Below are positions 56,461 through 64,000 of a DNA stretch of 64,000 bases, in pieces (the first letter of the stretch is position 1; each line of letters begins with the position of its first letter). Both the position numbers and the translations under genes were made by a program. The DNA lies in contig NZ_BBZF01000023.1 in assembly GCF_020884795.1 (NCBI RefSeq), forward strand, positions 158,330-222,329, given 5' to 3'. Source of the stretch: Micromonospora okii. GTDB taxonomy: Bacteria; Actinomycetota; Actinomycetes; Mycobacteriales; Micromonosporaceae. Under the pieces are notes generated by a model, which worked only from the letters and a program-made list of their open reading frames with translations, was not told the DNA's origin and searched no databases.

Positions 56461-56519
56461 GCGGGTCAGTGGGTCAGTGGGTACGGCGGCGGGTCAGCGG
56501 GTACGGCGGCGGATCAGCA
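56461..56519. repeat. Short tandem GGGTCAG/GGGTACGGCGGC repeats
   Basis: GGGTCAG occurs four times, and GGGTACGGCGGC and its GGGTCAG partner are duplicated in tandem (about 20-bp unit). The last unit overlaps the stop of the membrane-anchored gene that ends at 56494. It looks like a slippage product. Confidence 0.6.
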
Positions 56520-57150
56520 GCGCGATCCCGGCCAGCCCGAGGGTGATCAGCACCATCACCCCGACGTTGACCAGCAGGAGCCGCTGGAGTTCGCCGAGCA
56601 CCTCGTCGAGGCCCTTCGCCGGCTTCGTCGACTCGTCGGAAAGCACCCGCTCGCCGCCGCCGATGCCGCCGCTGACCGTGTCGACCTGCGGCTCCAGCGG
56701 CACCCCGGCCGCGCGCAGCGTCTCGGACATGGTGAGCCGGCCGAGGTACCAGCCGGCCTTCACCTTGTGCGGGGAGCCCGGCTGCTTCGCCGGCTGGTAC
56801 ACCCGGGGCCCGCCCTTGGCCAGCGGGTAGAGGTCGTACGTCTGGGTGGGGGCGTCCCCGGCCAGCACCACAACCGTGTACTTCGGGCCCCGGTCGGCGG
56901 GCTTCGGCCCGGAGTCCGACCGGATGCCCTTGAGCCAGTTCACCTGGTCGACGACCGCGACCACCTGGGCCGGGTGGGTGCCGGCGCGCAGCCGCAGCGG
57001 CTCGGTCAGCCGGTCGCCCGTGATGTCCACCCCGGCCGGTGGCTTGGGCTTCGGCGCGGCCTGTGCCGGGCCGGCCAGGCCCGCCGCGAGCGCCGTGGCC
57101 AGCAGCGCCCCTACCGCCGTGATGATGAGCCGCCTCACCTGTCGGACCAT
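56494..57150 (-). CDS. Secreted, C-terminally membrane-anchored protein, unknown function
   Basis: The 218-residue protein has a signal peptide (LIITAVGALLATALAAGLAGPAQAA), an extracellular domain (VDITGDRLTEPLRLRAGTHP; YTVVVLAGDAPTQTYDLYPLAKGG; AGWYLGRLTMSETLRAAGVP) and a C-terminal transmembrane helix (LLVNVGVMVLITLGLAGIALLI) ending in Arg-rich RRRTR. The topology fits a surface protein anchored in the membrane. ATG 57150 has GAGGAGG five nucleotides upstream. It diverges from the CopC-like gene across a ~225-bp gap, suggesting joint regulation. Confidence 0.8.
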   Translation of the reverse strand: MVRQVRRLIITAVGALLATALAAGLAGPAQAAPKPKPPAGVDITGDRLTEPLRLRAGTHPAQVVAVVDQVNWLKGIRSDSGPKPADRGPKYTVVVLAGDAPTQTYDLYPLAKGGPRVYQPAKQPGSPHKVKAGWYLGRLTMSETLRAAGVPLEPQVDTVSGGIGGGERVLSDESTKPAKGLDEVLGELQRLLLVNVGVMVLITLGLAGIALLIRRRTR

Positions 57151-57375
57151 CGCCGCCTCCTCGCCCCGTCGATTTGGATGGCTTCGCTGCAGGTCACGCG
57201 TCTGGTCGGTCGACGGCGGTGACCATGCCCACAGGGCGGGTGCCCACCTCAAGACTGTGCGGAACGTCGATCGGTTGCAGCTCGACAATCAGGAATTGGA
57301 ACTATTTGCGATCTCGGCCCGACTAACGAGTCCACCGTAGATCAGCGGGCGGATAGTACCTTTACGGAGGTGTAC

Positions 57376-57981
57376 ATGGGGGGAAGGTTCCCACGCGCGG
57401 CGCGTACCTGGATGGTCGCCGTCGGCGTGGCGCTCGGTGTGTCGCTCGTGCTGCCGGCATCGCCGGCAGCCGCGCACAACTCGCTGACCGGCAGCGATCC
57501 GGCCAACGGCGCGCGGGTGGCCGCCGCGCCGAAGCAGATCGAGCTCCGCTTCCTGGCGAAGCTGAACCCGGATACGACGAAGATCACAGTCGTCGGGCCG
57601 GGCGACGTGGCCGCCCTCGGCGGCGAGCCGACCTTCTCCGGGTCGCGGGTGAAGATCCCGTTCGCGCCCGGCGCGGCCGGTCCCTACGTGGTCAGCTACC
57701 AGCTCGGCTCGGCCGACGGCCACCCGATCAAGGGCCAGGTGCGGTTCACCCTCACCCCCGGCCCGTCGCCGTCCCCGGACGCGGCCCCGACCGGCGTCGC
57801 CCCGACGCCGGCCGCCTCGGCCACCGCCGCCCCCTCGGCGGCGCCGGTCGCGGCCGAGGAGGACGACGGCGGCGCTACCGGCTGGGTCTGGGCGCTCGGC
57901 GGGCTCGCGCTCGTCGCCGCCCTCGCCGCCGCCCTCCTCCTGCGCCGCCGCCGCCCGCCGGGCTCCGGGCCGACCCGCTGA
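57376..57981 (+). CDS. CopC-domain copper-binding protein, membrane-anchored
   Basis: The 201-residue protein has a signal peptide ending ASPAAA, so the mature chain would start AHNSLTGSDPANG, with the N-terminal His that forms the Cu(II) site in CopC. A later His is in GSADGHPIKGQVRF. The immunoglobulin-like CopC domain covers about residues 36-125, followed by a Pro/Ser/Ala linker and one C-terminal helix (WVWALGGLALVAALAAALLL). It would bind copper on the outer membrane face. ATG 57376 is chosen because GGAGG lies five nucleotides upstream. No CopD gene follows directly. Confidence 0.92.
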   Translation: MGGRFPRAARTWMVAVGVALGVSLVLPASPAAAHNSLTGSDPANGARVAAAPKQIELRFLAKLNPDTTKITVVGPGDVAALGGEPTFSGSRVKIPFAPGAAGPYVVSYQLGSADGHPIKGQVRFTLTPGPSPSPDAAPTGVAPTPAASATAAPSAAPVAAEEDDGGATGWVWALGGLALVAALAAALLLRRRRPPGSGPTR

Positions 57982-58061
57982 CCGGCCCTTCGACCGCGTC
58001 GGGCTCCGGGCCGGCCTGCTGACCGGCCTCCGGGCCGGCCTGCTGACCGGCCTCCGGGCAC
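57959..58061 (+). repeat. 24-bp tandem repeat 3' of the CopC-like gene
   Basis: A unit like GGCCTCCGGGCCGGCCTG with CTGACC occurs about three to four times in tandem, starting within the last codons of the CopC-like gene. It has no apparent coding role and is followed by two GCGCACCGGCCC repeats and then the gltX terminator. Confidence 0.7.
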
Positions 58062-58141
58062 ACCAGCGCGGGGTGCGCGCACCGGCCCGCTTCGCCGCGT
58101 GCGCACCGGCCCACCCGGCCGCGTGCGCAGGCGCGGACGAC

Positions 58142-58175
58142 GAAGGGGCCCGCCGGACGACCGGCGGGCCCCTTC
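58142..58175. terminator. Strong terminator between CopC-like gene and gltX
   Basis: GAAGGGGCCCGCCGG pairs perfectly with CCGGCGGGCCCCTTC around the loop ACGA, giving a 15-bp stem 12 nt beyond the gltX stop. It is likely to act in both directions. Confidence 0.88.
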
Positions 58176-58187
58176 TCGCGTACCGGA

Positions 58188-59597
58188 TCAGGGCAGGCGG
58201 AGGCGGGCGGCGCGCAACCGGGCGAGGGTGCGCTCCCGGCCGAGCACCTCCAGCGACTCGAACAGCGGCAGCCCCACGGTGCGGCCGGTGACCGCCACCC
58301 GGACCGGCGCCTGCGCCTTGCCCAGCTTCAGGCCCCGCTCCGCGCCGACCGCCTCCAGCGTCGACTTCAGCGACTCGGCGTCCCACGACCCCAGCGCCTC
58401 GTACGCGGCGACCGCCGCGTCCAGCAGCTCGGCCGCGCCCTCCTTCATCGCCTTGGCCCACGCCGCCTCCTCGATCAGCGGCGAGGCCAGGAAGAGGAAG
58501 TCGACGTTGGACACGATCTCGCTGAGCACCGCGATCCGGGTCTGCGCCAGCGGGGCCACGGCGGCGAACGCCTCGGCGTCGAACTCCTCCGGCTGCCACG
58601 GCGGCGGGGCGATCGTGTCGGTGCCGGTCAGCCACGGCCGGCACGCCGCGGCGAACTCGTCCACCGGCAGCGCCCGGATGTACTCGCCGTTGAACGCGCG
58701 CAGCTTCTTCTCGTCGAAGAACGCGGGGGAGGGGTTGACCTCGTCCAGCCGGAACTCCTCCTCGATCACCGACCAGGGCACGATCTCCCGGTCGCCGGAG
58801 GGGGCCCAGCCCAGCAGCATCAGGTAGTTGCGCATCGCGTCGGCGAGGTAGCCCTCGTCCCGGTACGCCTCCAGGGCGACCTTGTCGCGCCGCTTGGACA
58901 GCTTCTGCCGCTTCTCGTTGACGACCACGGGCACGTGCGCCCAGATCGGCGGGGTGACGCCGAGGGCGTCCCACAGGAGCTGCTGCTTCGGGGTGTTGGG
59001 CAGGTGCTCCTCGGCCCGGATCACGTGGGTGATCCCCATCGTCATGTCGTCGACGACGTTGGCCAGCAGGAACACCGGCGACCCGTCGCCCCGGGCGATG
59101 ACGAAGTCCTCGATCAGCTTGTTCTCGAACGTCGGCTCGCCGCGGATCAGGTCGACCACCACGGTCGTACCCTCGTCGGGGGTGCGGAAGCGCAGCGCCC
59201 GCCCCTCACCGGCCGCCAGGCCCCGGTCCCGGCAGAAGCCGTCGTAGCCGGTGTACTGCGAGCCGGTGCGGGCCTGCACGGCCTCGCGGGTGCAGTCGCA
59301 GTAGTACGCCCGGCCGCCCTCGTGGAGGCGCTGCGCGGCGGCGCGGTGCTCCCCGGCGTACGACGACTGGAAGTAGGGGCCCTCGTAGCTGTCCCGCGCG
59401 ATGCCGATCCACTCCAGCGCGGAGAGGATGCCTTCGGTCCACTCGGGCTTGTTGCGGGCCGCGTCGGTGTCCTCGATGCGGAGCACGAACACCCCGCCCT
59501 GCTGCTTGGCGAAGATCCAGTTCTGCAGGGCCGAGCGGGCGCCGCCGACGTGGAACATACCGGTCGGGGAAGGGGCGAAGCGTACACGTACCGTCAC
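58188..59597 (-). CDS. gltX: Glutamyl-tRNA synthetase
   Basis: The 469-residue class I synthetase has the HIGH-type motif RFAPSPTGMFHVGGARSALQN at the start and the KMSKS-type loop KLSKRRDKVALEAY near residue 235. Four segments consistent with the zinc-binding and anticodon-binding parts follow. In actinobacteria, which lack GlnRS, this enzyme charges both tRNA-Glu and tRNA-Gln; that is family knowledge. It is flanked by a strong terminator downstream and by PE10 upstream. Confidence 0.97.
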   Translation of the reverse strand: MTVRVRFAPSPTGMFHVGGARSALQNWIFAKQQGGVFVLRIEDTDAARNKPEWTEGILSALEWIGIARDSYEGPYFQSSYAGEHRAAAQRLHEGGRAYYCDCTREAVQARTGSQYTGYDGFCRDRGLAAGEGRALRFRTPDEGTTVVVDLIRGEPTFENKLIEDFVIARGDGSPVFLLANVVDDMTMGITHVIRAEEHLPNTPKQQLLWDALGVTPPIWAHVPVVVNEKRQKLSKRRDKVALEAYRDEGYLADAMRNYLMLLGWAPSGDREIVPWSVIEEEFRLDEVNPSPAFFDEKKLRAFNGEYIRALPVDEFAAACRPWLTGTDTIAPPPWQPEEFDAEAFAAVAPLAQTRIAVLSEIVSNVDFLFLASPLIEEAAWAKAMKEGAAELLDAAVAAYEALGSWDAESLKSTLEAVGAERGLKLGKAQAPVRVAVTGRTVGLPLFESLEVLGRERTLARLRAARLRLP

Positions 59598-59626
59598 GTC
59601 CCCAGCCTACGGCCGCCGTCGACGGA

Positions 59627-59680
59627 GTAAGGAAGGGCCCCTTGTTAACGCTTTCTGTATAGGAAGGGTCCCTTCCTTAC
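59627..59680. repeat. Palindromic element PE10
   Basis: This is the cleanest copy. It has left end GTAAGGAAGGGCCCCTT, core GTTAACGCTTTCTGTATA and right end GGAAGGGTCCCTTCCTTAC. It lies 16 nt beyond the stop of the MFS gene and 29 nt upstream of gltX. Confidence 0.92.
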
Positions 59681-59696
59681 ACCCGACCCCAGGCGG

Positions 59697-61025
59697 TCAG
59701 GGGACGCTGCGTATGCGGAGCACCAGGGCGCTGCCGAGCAGGGTGACCGCCGCCGTGACCGCGTACAGCGTCGGGTAGCCGCCGAGGTGCACCACGATCG
59801 GGGCGGAGAGCGCCGGCCCGAGCACCTGCGGCGCGGAGTTGGCAATGTTGATCACCCCGAGGTCCTTGGCCCGGTCCGTGGCCGCCGGCAGCACCTGCGT
59901 GATCAGCGCCGCGTCGACCGACAGGTACACGCCGTAGCCCGCGCCCAGCAGCAGCGCGGCGATCACCGCCGTCGACCAGACCGGCGCGGCGGCCAGCAGC
60001 GTCGCGGCCACGGCCATCACCACCCCGGAGACGATCACGTACGCCTTGCGGCGGCCGGAGCGGTCGGACAGCCGGCCGGAGACCACGGCCGTGAGCGCCG
60101 TGCCGAGGGTGTAGAGCAGGATCAGGATCAGCAGCCCGCCCTCCGGGTCGGGGTGGCGCACCCCGTCGGCGAGGAAGTACAGCAGGTAGAGCGTGCCCAG
60201 CGCGTTGCCGAGCTGCACCAGGAACCGGGTGATCCAGGCCCAGGCGAAGTCGGGGTGCCGGCGCGGGTCGACCCACATCGAGGCGAGCAGCGCGCGCGCC
60301 CGCAGCGCCGGGCGGTGCCCCCGGGGCAGCGGGTCGTCGGCGGTCAGCAGCGCGAACGGCAGCGACAGCAGCAGTACGGCCGCCGCGACCGCGACGTAGC
60401 CGGCGGCGTTGCCCGTCACCAGCGCGGTCACCAGCACCGCGCCGAGCACCAGGCCGAGCGACTGCGGCACCCCCACCCAACCGGAGACGCCGCCGCGCTG
60501 CGCCACCGGCACCCGGTCCGGGATGCCGGCGGTGAGGCTGGCCAGCATGGCGTTGAAGCAGACCTGCGCGGCGACCCAGCCGAGCGCCACCCCGGCGACG
60601 GTGTCCTGCCGGGCGAGCAGCACCAGCGCGAGGGCCCCGAGCACCGCGCCGCCGGCCGTCCAGACGTGGCGGCGGCCAAGCTCCCGGCCGGCGAGCCGCG
60701 GGCGGGTGCGGTCGGACAGCGCCCCGGCGAGGGGGTTGGCCAGCACGGCGGCGAGCGCGCCCAGGCCGGTGACCAGCGCGAGCGCGCTCTCCTTGTCGCC
60801 CGGGGCGATCCGCTCGACCTGCTGGGGCAGCAGCACCTGGATCGGGGTGAAGAAGGCCATCCACACCCCGAGGTTCGCCGCGAAGATCAGCGCGATCCAG
60901 CCCCGCCGCACCGGCACGGTCGGCTCGGCGAGCGCGGCGGGAGGCGGCGCGGTGGGAGGCGGGGCAACCGGCGGCGGCGCGGCGGGAAGAGGCGGGGTGG
61001 CCGGCGGCGGGTCGGCGGCGGCCAC
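59697..61025 (-). CDS. MFS transporter, sugar-type
   Basis: The 442-residue protein has a Pro/Ala-rich cytosolic N-terminus (about 40 residues) and twelve hydrophobic segments. Conserved MFS loops are LAGALSDRTRPRLAGRELGRR and VSGRLSDRSGRRKAYVIV after helices 2 and 8. It resembles glycoside/disaccharide-type major facilitators. The GTG start follows the beta-glucosidase stop by 4 nt, with GGAG inside the end of that gene, so the two are coupled; a beta-glucoside is the likely cargo. PE10 follows the stop. Confidence 0.9.
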   Translation of the reverse strand: MAAADPPPATPPLPAAPPPVAPPPTAPPPAALAEPTVPVRRGWIALIFAANLGVWMAFFTPIQVLLPQQVERIAPGDKESALALVTGLGALAAVLANPLAGALSDRTRPRLAGRELGRRHVWTAGGAVLGALALVLLARQDTVAGVALGWVAAQVCFNAMLASLTAGIPDRVPVAQRGGVSGWVGVPQSLGLVLGAVLVTALVTGNAAGYVAVAAAVLLLSLPFALLTADDPLPRGHRPALRARALLASMWVDPRRHPDFAWAWITRFLVQLGNALGTLYLLYFLADGVRHPDPEGGLLILILLYTLGTALTAVVSGRLSDRSGRRKAYVIVSGVVMAVAATLLAAAPVWSTAVIAALLLGAGYGVYLSVDAALITQVLPAATDRAKDLGVINIANSAPQVLGPALSAPIVVHLGGYPTLYAVTAAVTLLGSALVLRIRSVP

Positions 61026-61029
61026 CGGC

Positions 61030-62415
61030 CTACTCCGTCGACGGCGACGCGGGGCCCGCCGGCCGGGTGACGGTGTCGCGGAACCAGGCGTACGAGGACT
61101 TCGGGGTACGGGCCTGCGTGGCGAAGTCGACGTGCACCAGGCCGAAGCGCTTGGTGAAGCCCTCTGCCCACTCCCAGTTGTCCAGCAGCGACCAGACGAA
61201 GTACCCGGTGACGTCCACCCCGTCGTCGATGGCGGCCCGCACGGCGCGCAGGTGCCCGTCCAGGTAGGCGATCCGCTCCGGGTCGTGGACCCGCCCCTCG
61301 GCGTCCGGTACGTCGTCGTACGCGCAGCCGCTCTCGGTGACCTGGATCGGCGGCAGCCGGTCGCCGTACCGCTCGCGCAGGCCGGTGAGCAGCTCGCGCA
61401 GCCCGTCGGGGGCGACCGGCCAGCCGAACGCGGTGCGCGGGTACCCGGCCAGCTCCACCAGCTCGAACGGCAGCGGCGAGCCCTCGTCGGGGGCCCGTAC
61501 CCCGGTCGGGTTGTAGTAGTTGACCCCGAGCACGTCGATCGGCGCGGCGATCACGGCGAGGTCGCCGTCGCGGACGGCCTCCGGGTTGGCGCCGGGCAGG
61601 TCGGGGTAGCCGAGGCCGAGCAGCGGGTCGGTGAAGAGGCGGTTGTGCAGCGCGTCGTACGCGGCGGCGGCCCGGTCGGCGTCGCCTCTGCCGTCGGCGG
61701 CCCGGTCGGCGTCGGCGTCGCCGGCCACGCTCACGGGCGAGTAGTTGTTGGCGATGGCCACCGGGCTCGCGGTGCGGGCGCGCAGGGCGGCCACGGCGAG
61801 CCCGTGCCCGAGGAGCTGGTGGTGGGCCGCCGGGAACGCGTCGAACAGCAGCGCCCGGCCGGGGGCGTGCTCGCCGGTGCCGTACCCCATGCTCATGTGC
61901 ACGAACGGCTCGTTGAGGGTGATCCAGAGCTTGACCCGGTCGCCGAGCCGGGCGGCGACCAGGTCGGCGTACTCGGCGAAGCGGGCGGCGGTGTCCCGGT
62001 GCAGCCAGCCTCCGGCGTCCTCCAGCGGCTGCGGCAGGTCCCAGTGGTAGAGCGTGGCGACCGGGTCGATCCCGGCGGCGGCGAGGTCGTCGACGAGCCG
62101 GTCGTAGAAGTCCAGGCCGGGGGCGTTGGCCGGCCCGGTGCCGCCGGGTTGGACGCGGGGCCAGGCGACCGAGAAGCGGTACGCCGAGACGCCGAGCCCG
62201 GACATCAGCGCGACGTCCTCGGCGTGCCGGTGCCAGTGGTCGCAGGCGACGTCGCCGGTGCTGCCGTCGGCGACGCGCCCCGGGGCGTGGGCGAACGTGT
62301 CCCAGATGGACGGTCCGCGCCCGGCGGCGGTCGGCGCGCCCTCGATCTGGTACGCGGAGGTGGAGACGCCCCAGCGGAATCCGGCCGGGAACGGGGGCAG
62401 CGGCTCGGTGGTCAT
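61030..62415 (-). CDS. GH1 beta-glucosidase
   Basis: The 461-residue TIM-barrel enzyme has the N-terminal GH1 signature FRWGVSTSAYQIEGAPT, the acid/base Glu in LWITLNEPFVHM near residue 166 and the nucleophile Glu in IQVTESGCAYDD near 350. The C-terminal segment YFVWSLLDNWEWAEGFTKRFG is also typical. It splits cellobiose-like or aryl beta-glucosides in the cytosol, as no signal peptide is present. ATG 62415 has GGAGGG three nucleotides upstream. It is the first gene of a two-gene unit with the MFS transporter. Confidence 0.96.
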   Translation of the reverse strand: MTTEPLPPFPAGFRWGVSTSAYQIEGAPTAAGRGPSIWDTFAHAPGRVADGSTGDVACDHWHRHAEDVALMSGLGVSAYRFSVAWPRVQPGGTGPANAPGLDFYDRLVDDLAAAGIDPVATLYHWDLPQPLEDAGGWLHRDTAARFAEYADLVAARLGDRVKLWITLNEPFVHMSMGYGTGEHAPGRALLFDAFPAAHHQLLGHGLAVAALRARTASPVAIANNYSPVSVAGDADADRAADGRGDADRAAAAYDALHNRLFTDPLLGLGYPDLPGANPEAVRDGDLAVIAAPIDVLGVNYYNPTGVRAPDEGSPLPFELVELAGYPRTAFGWPVAPDGLRELLTGLRERYGDRLPPIQVTESGCAYDDVPDAEGRVHDPERIAYLDGHLRAVRAAIDDGVDVTGYFVWSLLDNWEWAEGFTKRFGLVHVDFATQARTPKSSYAWFRDTVTRPAGPASPSTE

Positions 62416-62648
62416 GCGCCCTCCAGGCGACGTGAGTTCCTCCGACGTGCGCGGGGCGCGACACGACGACGTCCGCGAACGCGAAACATGCTCGGACTCT
62501 AGGCCGCGCCCGCGGGTCGCGCCATAGGCCGACGACGATCGAAGCGCAAGGGCTGTCGGCGTGTCTTTTCCGAAGAAGTCCCCTTACGTCCGATTTGGCG
62601 CATAGAGTGCGGAATATCGCGGATGTCCTCAGTGGGGGAAGATCGAAA

Positions 62649-63095
62649 ATGATCCTCGTGGAACGCAGTGCGCACGTGGCGGCGCCGGTGGAAGCGGTCT
62701 GGGAAGTCGTCCAGCGGGCCGAGCAGTTGCCGGCCTGGCTGGCCGGGGTCCGTGCGGCCGAGGTCCTCTCGGGGGAGGGCTTCGGCCGGCGGCAACTGGT
62801 CCAGGCCGGGCGCGGGTCGGCGCACGAGGCCGAGGTGATCGCCTACCAGGAGCCGACCCTGATCGGCTGGCGGGAGCGCGCCAAGGGCGCCGGTGCCCGG
62901 GCGGAGGCCCGCACCGAGATCTACGTCCAGCTCACCGCCGACGAGGAGGAGGGCGGGACCATCGTGCGGCTCATCGTCGTACGCTGGCCGGCCGGGCCGG
63001 TCAAGGCCGCCCTGCTCCGGCTCGGTCTGCGTCGGGTCGGCGCCGACCTGGAGGACTCGCTGGCCCGGCTGACCGACCTGGCCGCCGTCGGCTGA
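62649..63095 (+). CDS. SRPBCC/START-like (polyketide cyclase-like) protein
   Basis: The 148-residue single-domain protein has the SRPBCC pattern ERSAHVAAPVEAVWEVVQRAEQLPAWL at the start, a central strand LIGWRERAKGAGARAEARTEIYVQL, and a final long helix (AALLRLGLRRVGADLEDSLARL). Such domains hold hydrophobic ligands in a deep cavity. I chose ATG 62649 because GGGGGAAG lies nearby; an earlier in-frame start at 62595 has none. The ligand is unknown. It converges with aceE and is followed by a hairpin. Confidence 0.85.
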   Translation: MILVERSAHVAAPVEAVWEVVQRAEQLPAWLAGVRAAEVLSGEGFGRRQLVQAGRGSAHEAEVIAYQEPTLIGWRERAKGAGARAEARTEIYVQLTADEEEGGTIVRLIVVRWPAGPVKAALLRLGLRRVGADLEDSLARLTDLAAVG

Positions 63096-63126
63096 CCGGG
63101 CCCGTCCCGGCGTCACCCGCGATGGA

Positions 63127-63163
63127 GATGGCCCGGCATCCCCGCCAGGGGTGCCGGGCCATC
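63127..63163. terminator. Hairpin 3' of the SRPBCC gene
   Basis: GATGGCCCGGCA plus CCCC pairs with GGGG plus TGCCGGGCCATC, with a single bulged T. It lies 32 nt after the stop codon. Confidence 0.75.
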
Positions 63164-63188
63164 AGCCACCCCCGGGGCGAGACGACGA

Positions 63189-63221
63189 GGGCCCGGCGCG
63201 CGGTCACCGCGCGCCGGGCCC
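63189..63221. terminator. Hairpin 3' of aceE
   Basis: GGGCCCGGCGCGCGG pairs perfectly with CCGCGCGCCGGGCCC around a 3-nt loop, 15 nt beyond the aceE stop. Read on the minus strand it is the expected aceE terminator. Confidence 0.85.
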
Positions 63222-63235
63222 CCCTCTCGTACGAC

Positions 63236-64000
63236 CTAGCTGTCGCCGCCGGTCTCGCCGACCGGAGCCGCGTTGACGTCGTCGATCGCGTACTTCTTCG
63301 CCGCCTCGGCGGGCACGGTGGCCGGCACCGCGCCGCGCAGCGCGAGCTGCCGCAGCGTCGCGACCGTCACCGTCTCGGCGTCGACGTGGAAGTGCCGGCG
63401 CAGCGCGTGCCGGGTGTCCGACATGCCGAACCCGTCCGTGCCCAGCGAGGTGTAGTCACCGGGCACCCAGCGGGAGATCAGGTCCGGCACCGCGCGCATC
63501 CAGTCGCTGACCGCGACCTTCGGCCCGTCGGCGTCGGCCAGCTTCTGCTGCACGTACGGGACGCGCTGCTCCCCGCCCGGGTTGAGCAGGTTGTGCTCCT
63601 CGCACTCCACCGCGTCGCGGCGCAGCTCCGTCCACGAGGTCACCGACCACACGTCGGCGGCCACCCCCCAGTCTTGGGCGAGGAGCTGCTGCGCCTTGAG
63701 CGCCCACTGCATGCCGGTGCCGGAGGCCAGGACGTTCGCCCTCGGGCCGTCGCCGTCGAGCTTCGGGGCCGGCGAGTAGCGGTAGATGCCCTTGAGCAGG
63801 CCCTCGACGTCCACGTCCGCCGGCTCGGCCGGCTGGTGGATCGGCTCGTTGTAGACCGTCAGGTAGTAGAAGACGTTCTCCGGCCGCTCCCCGTACATCC
63901 GGTGCAGGCCGTTCTCCATGATGTGCGCCAGCTCGAACGCGAACGCCGCGTCGTAGGCGACCACCGCCGGGTTGGTGGCGGCGAGCAGCAGCGAGTGGCC
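63236..64000 (-). CDS. aceE: Pyruvate dehydrogenase E1 component, homodimeric type (3' part only)
   Basis: The visible 254 C-terminal residues continue to the window edge without a start. Motifs GHSLLLAATNPAVVAYDAAF, NVFYYLTVYNEPIHQPAE and GTGMQWALKAQQLL, and the late WVPGDYTSLGTDGFGMSDTRHALRRHF are those of the single-chain E1 of actinobacterial pyruvate dehydrogenase. The enzyme decarboxylates pyruvate with thiamine diphosphate; the thiamine-binding part lies outside the window. Its nearness to the fas operon resembles the Streptomyces arrangement. Truncation here is only due to the window boundary. Confidence 0.96.
   Translation of the reverse strand, partial: GHSLLLAATNPAVVAYDAAFAFELAHIMENGLHRMYGERPENVFYYLTVYNEPIHQPAEPADVDVEGLLKGIYRYSPAPKLDGDGPRANVLASGTGMQWALKAQQLLAQDWGVAADVWSVTSWTELRRDAVECEEHNLLNPGGEQRVPYVQQKLADADGPKVAVSDWMRAVPDLISRWVPGDYTSLGTDGFGMSDTRHALRRHFHVDAETVTVATLRQLALRGAVPATVPAEAAKKYAIDDVNAAPVGETGGDS

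Noticed and set aside
1012..59680. CRISPR-like array suggested by many similar palindromes
   Set aside because: The copies are kilobases apart, without regular spacers and without cas genes. They are dispersed intergenic elements.
1012..59680. PE copies as plain rho-independent terminators only
   Set aside because: Their shared core GTTAACGC and conserved ends go beyond what hairpin function needs, and PE1 lies at two 5' ends. Termination may be a role but does not explain the sequence identity.
1..64000. Insertion sequence or prophage
   Set aside because: No transposase, integrase or phage structural motif was seen in any supported gene.

Overview
The window is very G+C-rich DNA with dense, short-spaced genes, many GTG starts and strong GGAGG-type ribosome binding sites. 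Together with a fasR-fabD-fabH-acpP-fabF locus, homodimeric-type aceE, DUF3145, DUF397/DUF5753 genes and a c-di-AMP riboswitch, this points to an actinomycete, most likely Micromonosporaceae (Micromonospora-like). The family assignment is inferred from gene content; no marker gene fixes the genus. I saw no rRNA, tRNA, transposase, phage gene or CRISPR array, so this looks like chromosomal backbone with some accessory loci.

Layout. 0-8 kb: L,D-transpeptidase, a MarR regulator, an iron-siderophore ABC importer with a divergent binding lipoprotein and an IdeR/DmdR-type iron box between them, serS, and a MerR regulator fused to the last two domains of a DNA polymerase III beta clamp. 8.4-17.3 kb: enoyl-reductase-like and zinc alcohol dehydrogenase genes with a SRPBCC-like partner, a 1006-residue LuxR/MalT-type regulator, a triple-BON protein and a large membrane protein. 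17.4-24.5 kb: small envelope proteins, a STAS factor, a secreted coiled-coil hydrolase-like protein behind a ydaO (c-di-AMP) riboswitch, a CDF metal exporter, HelD and an alpha/beta hydrolase. 24.8-31.4 kb: small conserved genes, a GH3 lipoprotein and a two-gene M48 membrane protease unit. 31.4-44.1 kb: a secreted PIG-L deacetylase divergent from a ROK regulator, ABC importer, creatininase-family amidohydrolase, amidohydrolase-2, ArgH-like lyase and ROK kinase. This looks like an uncharacterised uptake and breakdown locus. 44.2-48.1 kb: MerR regulator, lipoprotein and an XRE-DUF5753/DUF397 pair. 48.2-53.0 kb: fatty-acid synthesis operon with its regulator. 53.1-64 kb: a two-component system, small membrane proteins, a CopC-type protein, gltX, an MFS transporter with a GH1 beta-glucosidase, and the 3' end of aceE.

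Two families of dispersed intergenic palindromes run through the window. Ten copies of a roughly 54-bp element (PE1-PE10) share a GTTAACGC-like core and GTAAGGAAGGG-type ends; eight of these lie within about 17 nt of a stop codon and three supply the stop codon itself. Two copies of a different, roughly 75-bp inverted repeat (SE1, SE2) are also present. The PE family and the MerR-beta-clamp fusion, which has a second well-placed start at the clamp part, are the most unusual features; the 31-44 kb locus is the best candidate for an undescribed pathway.
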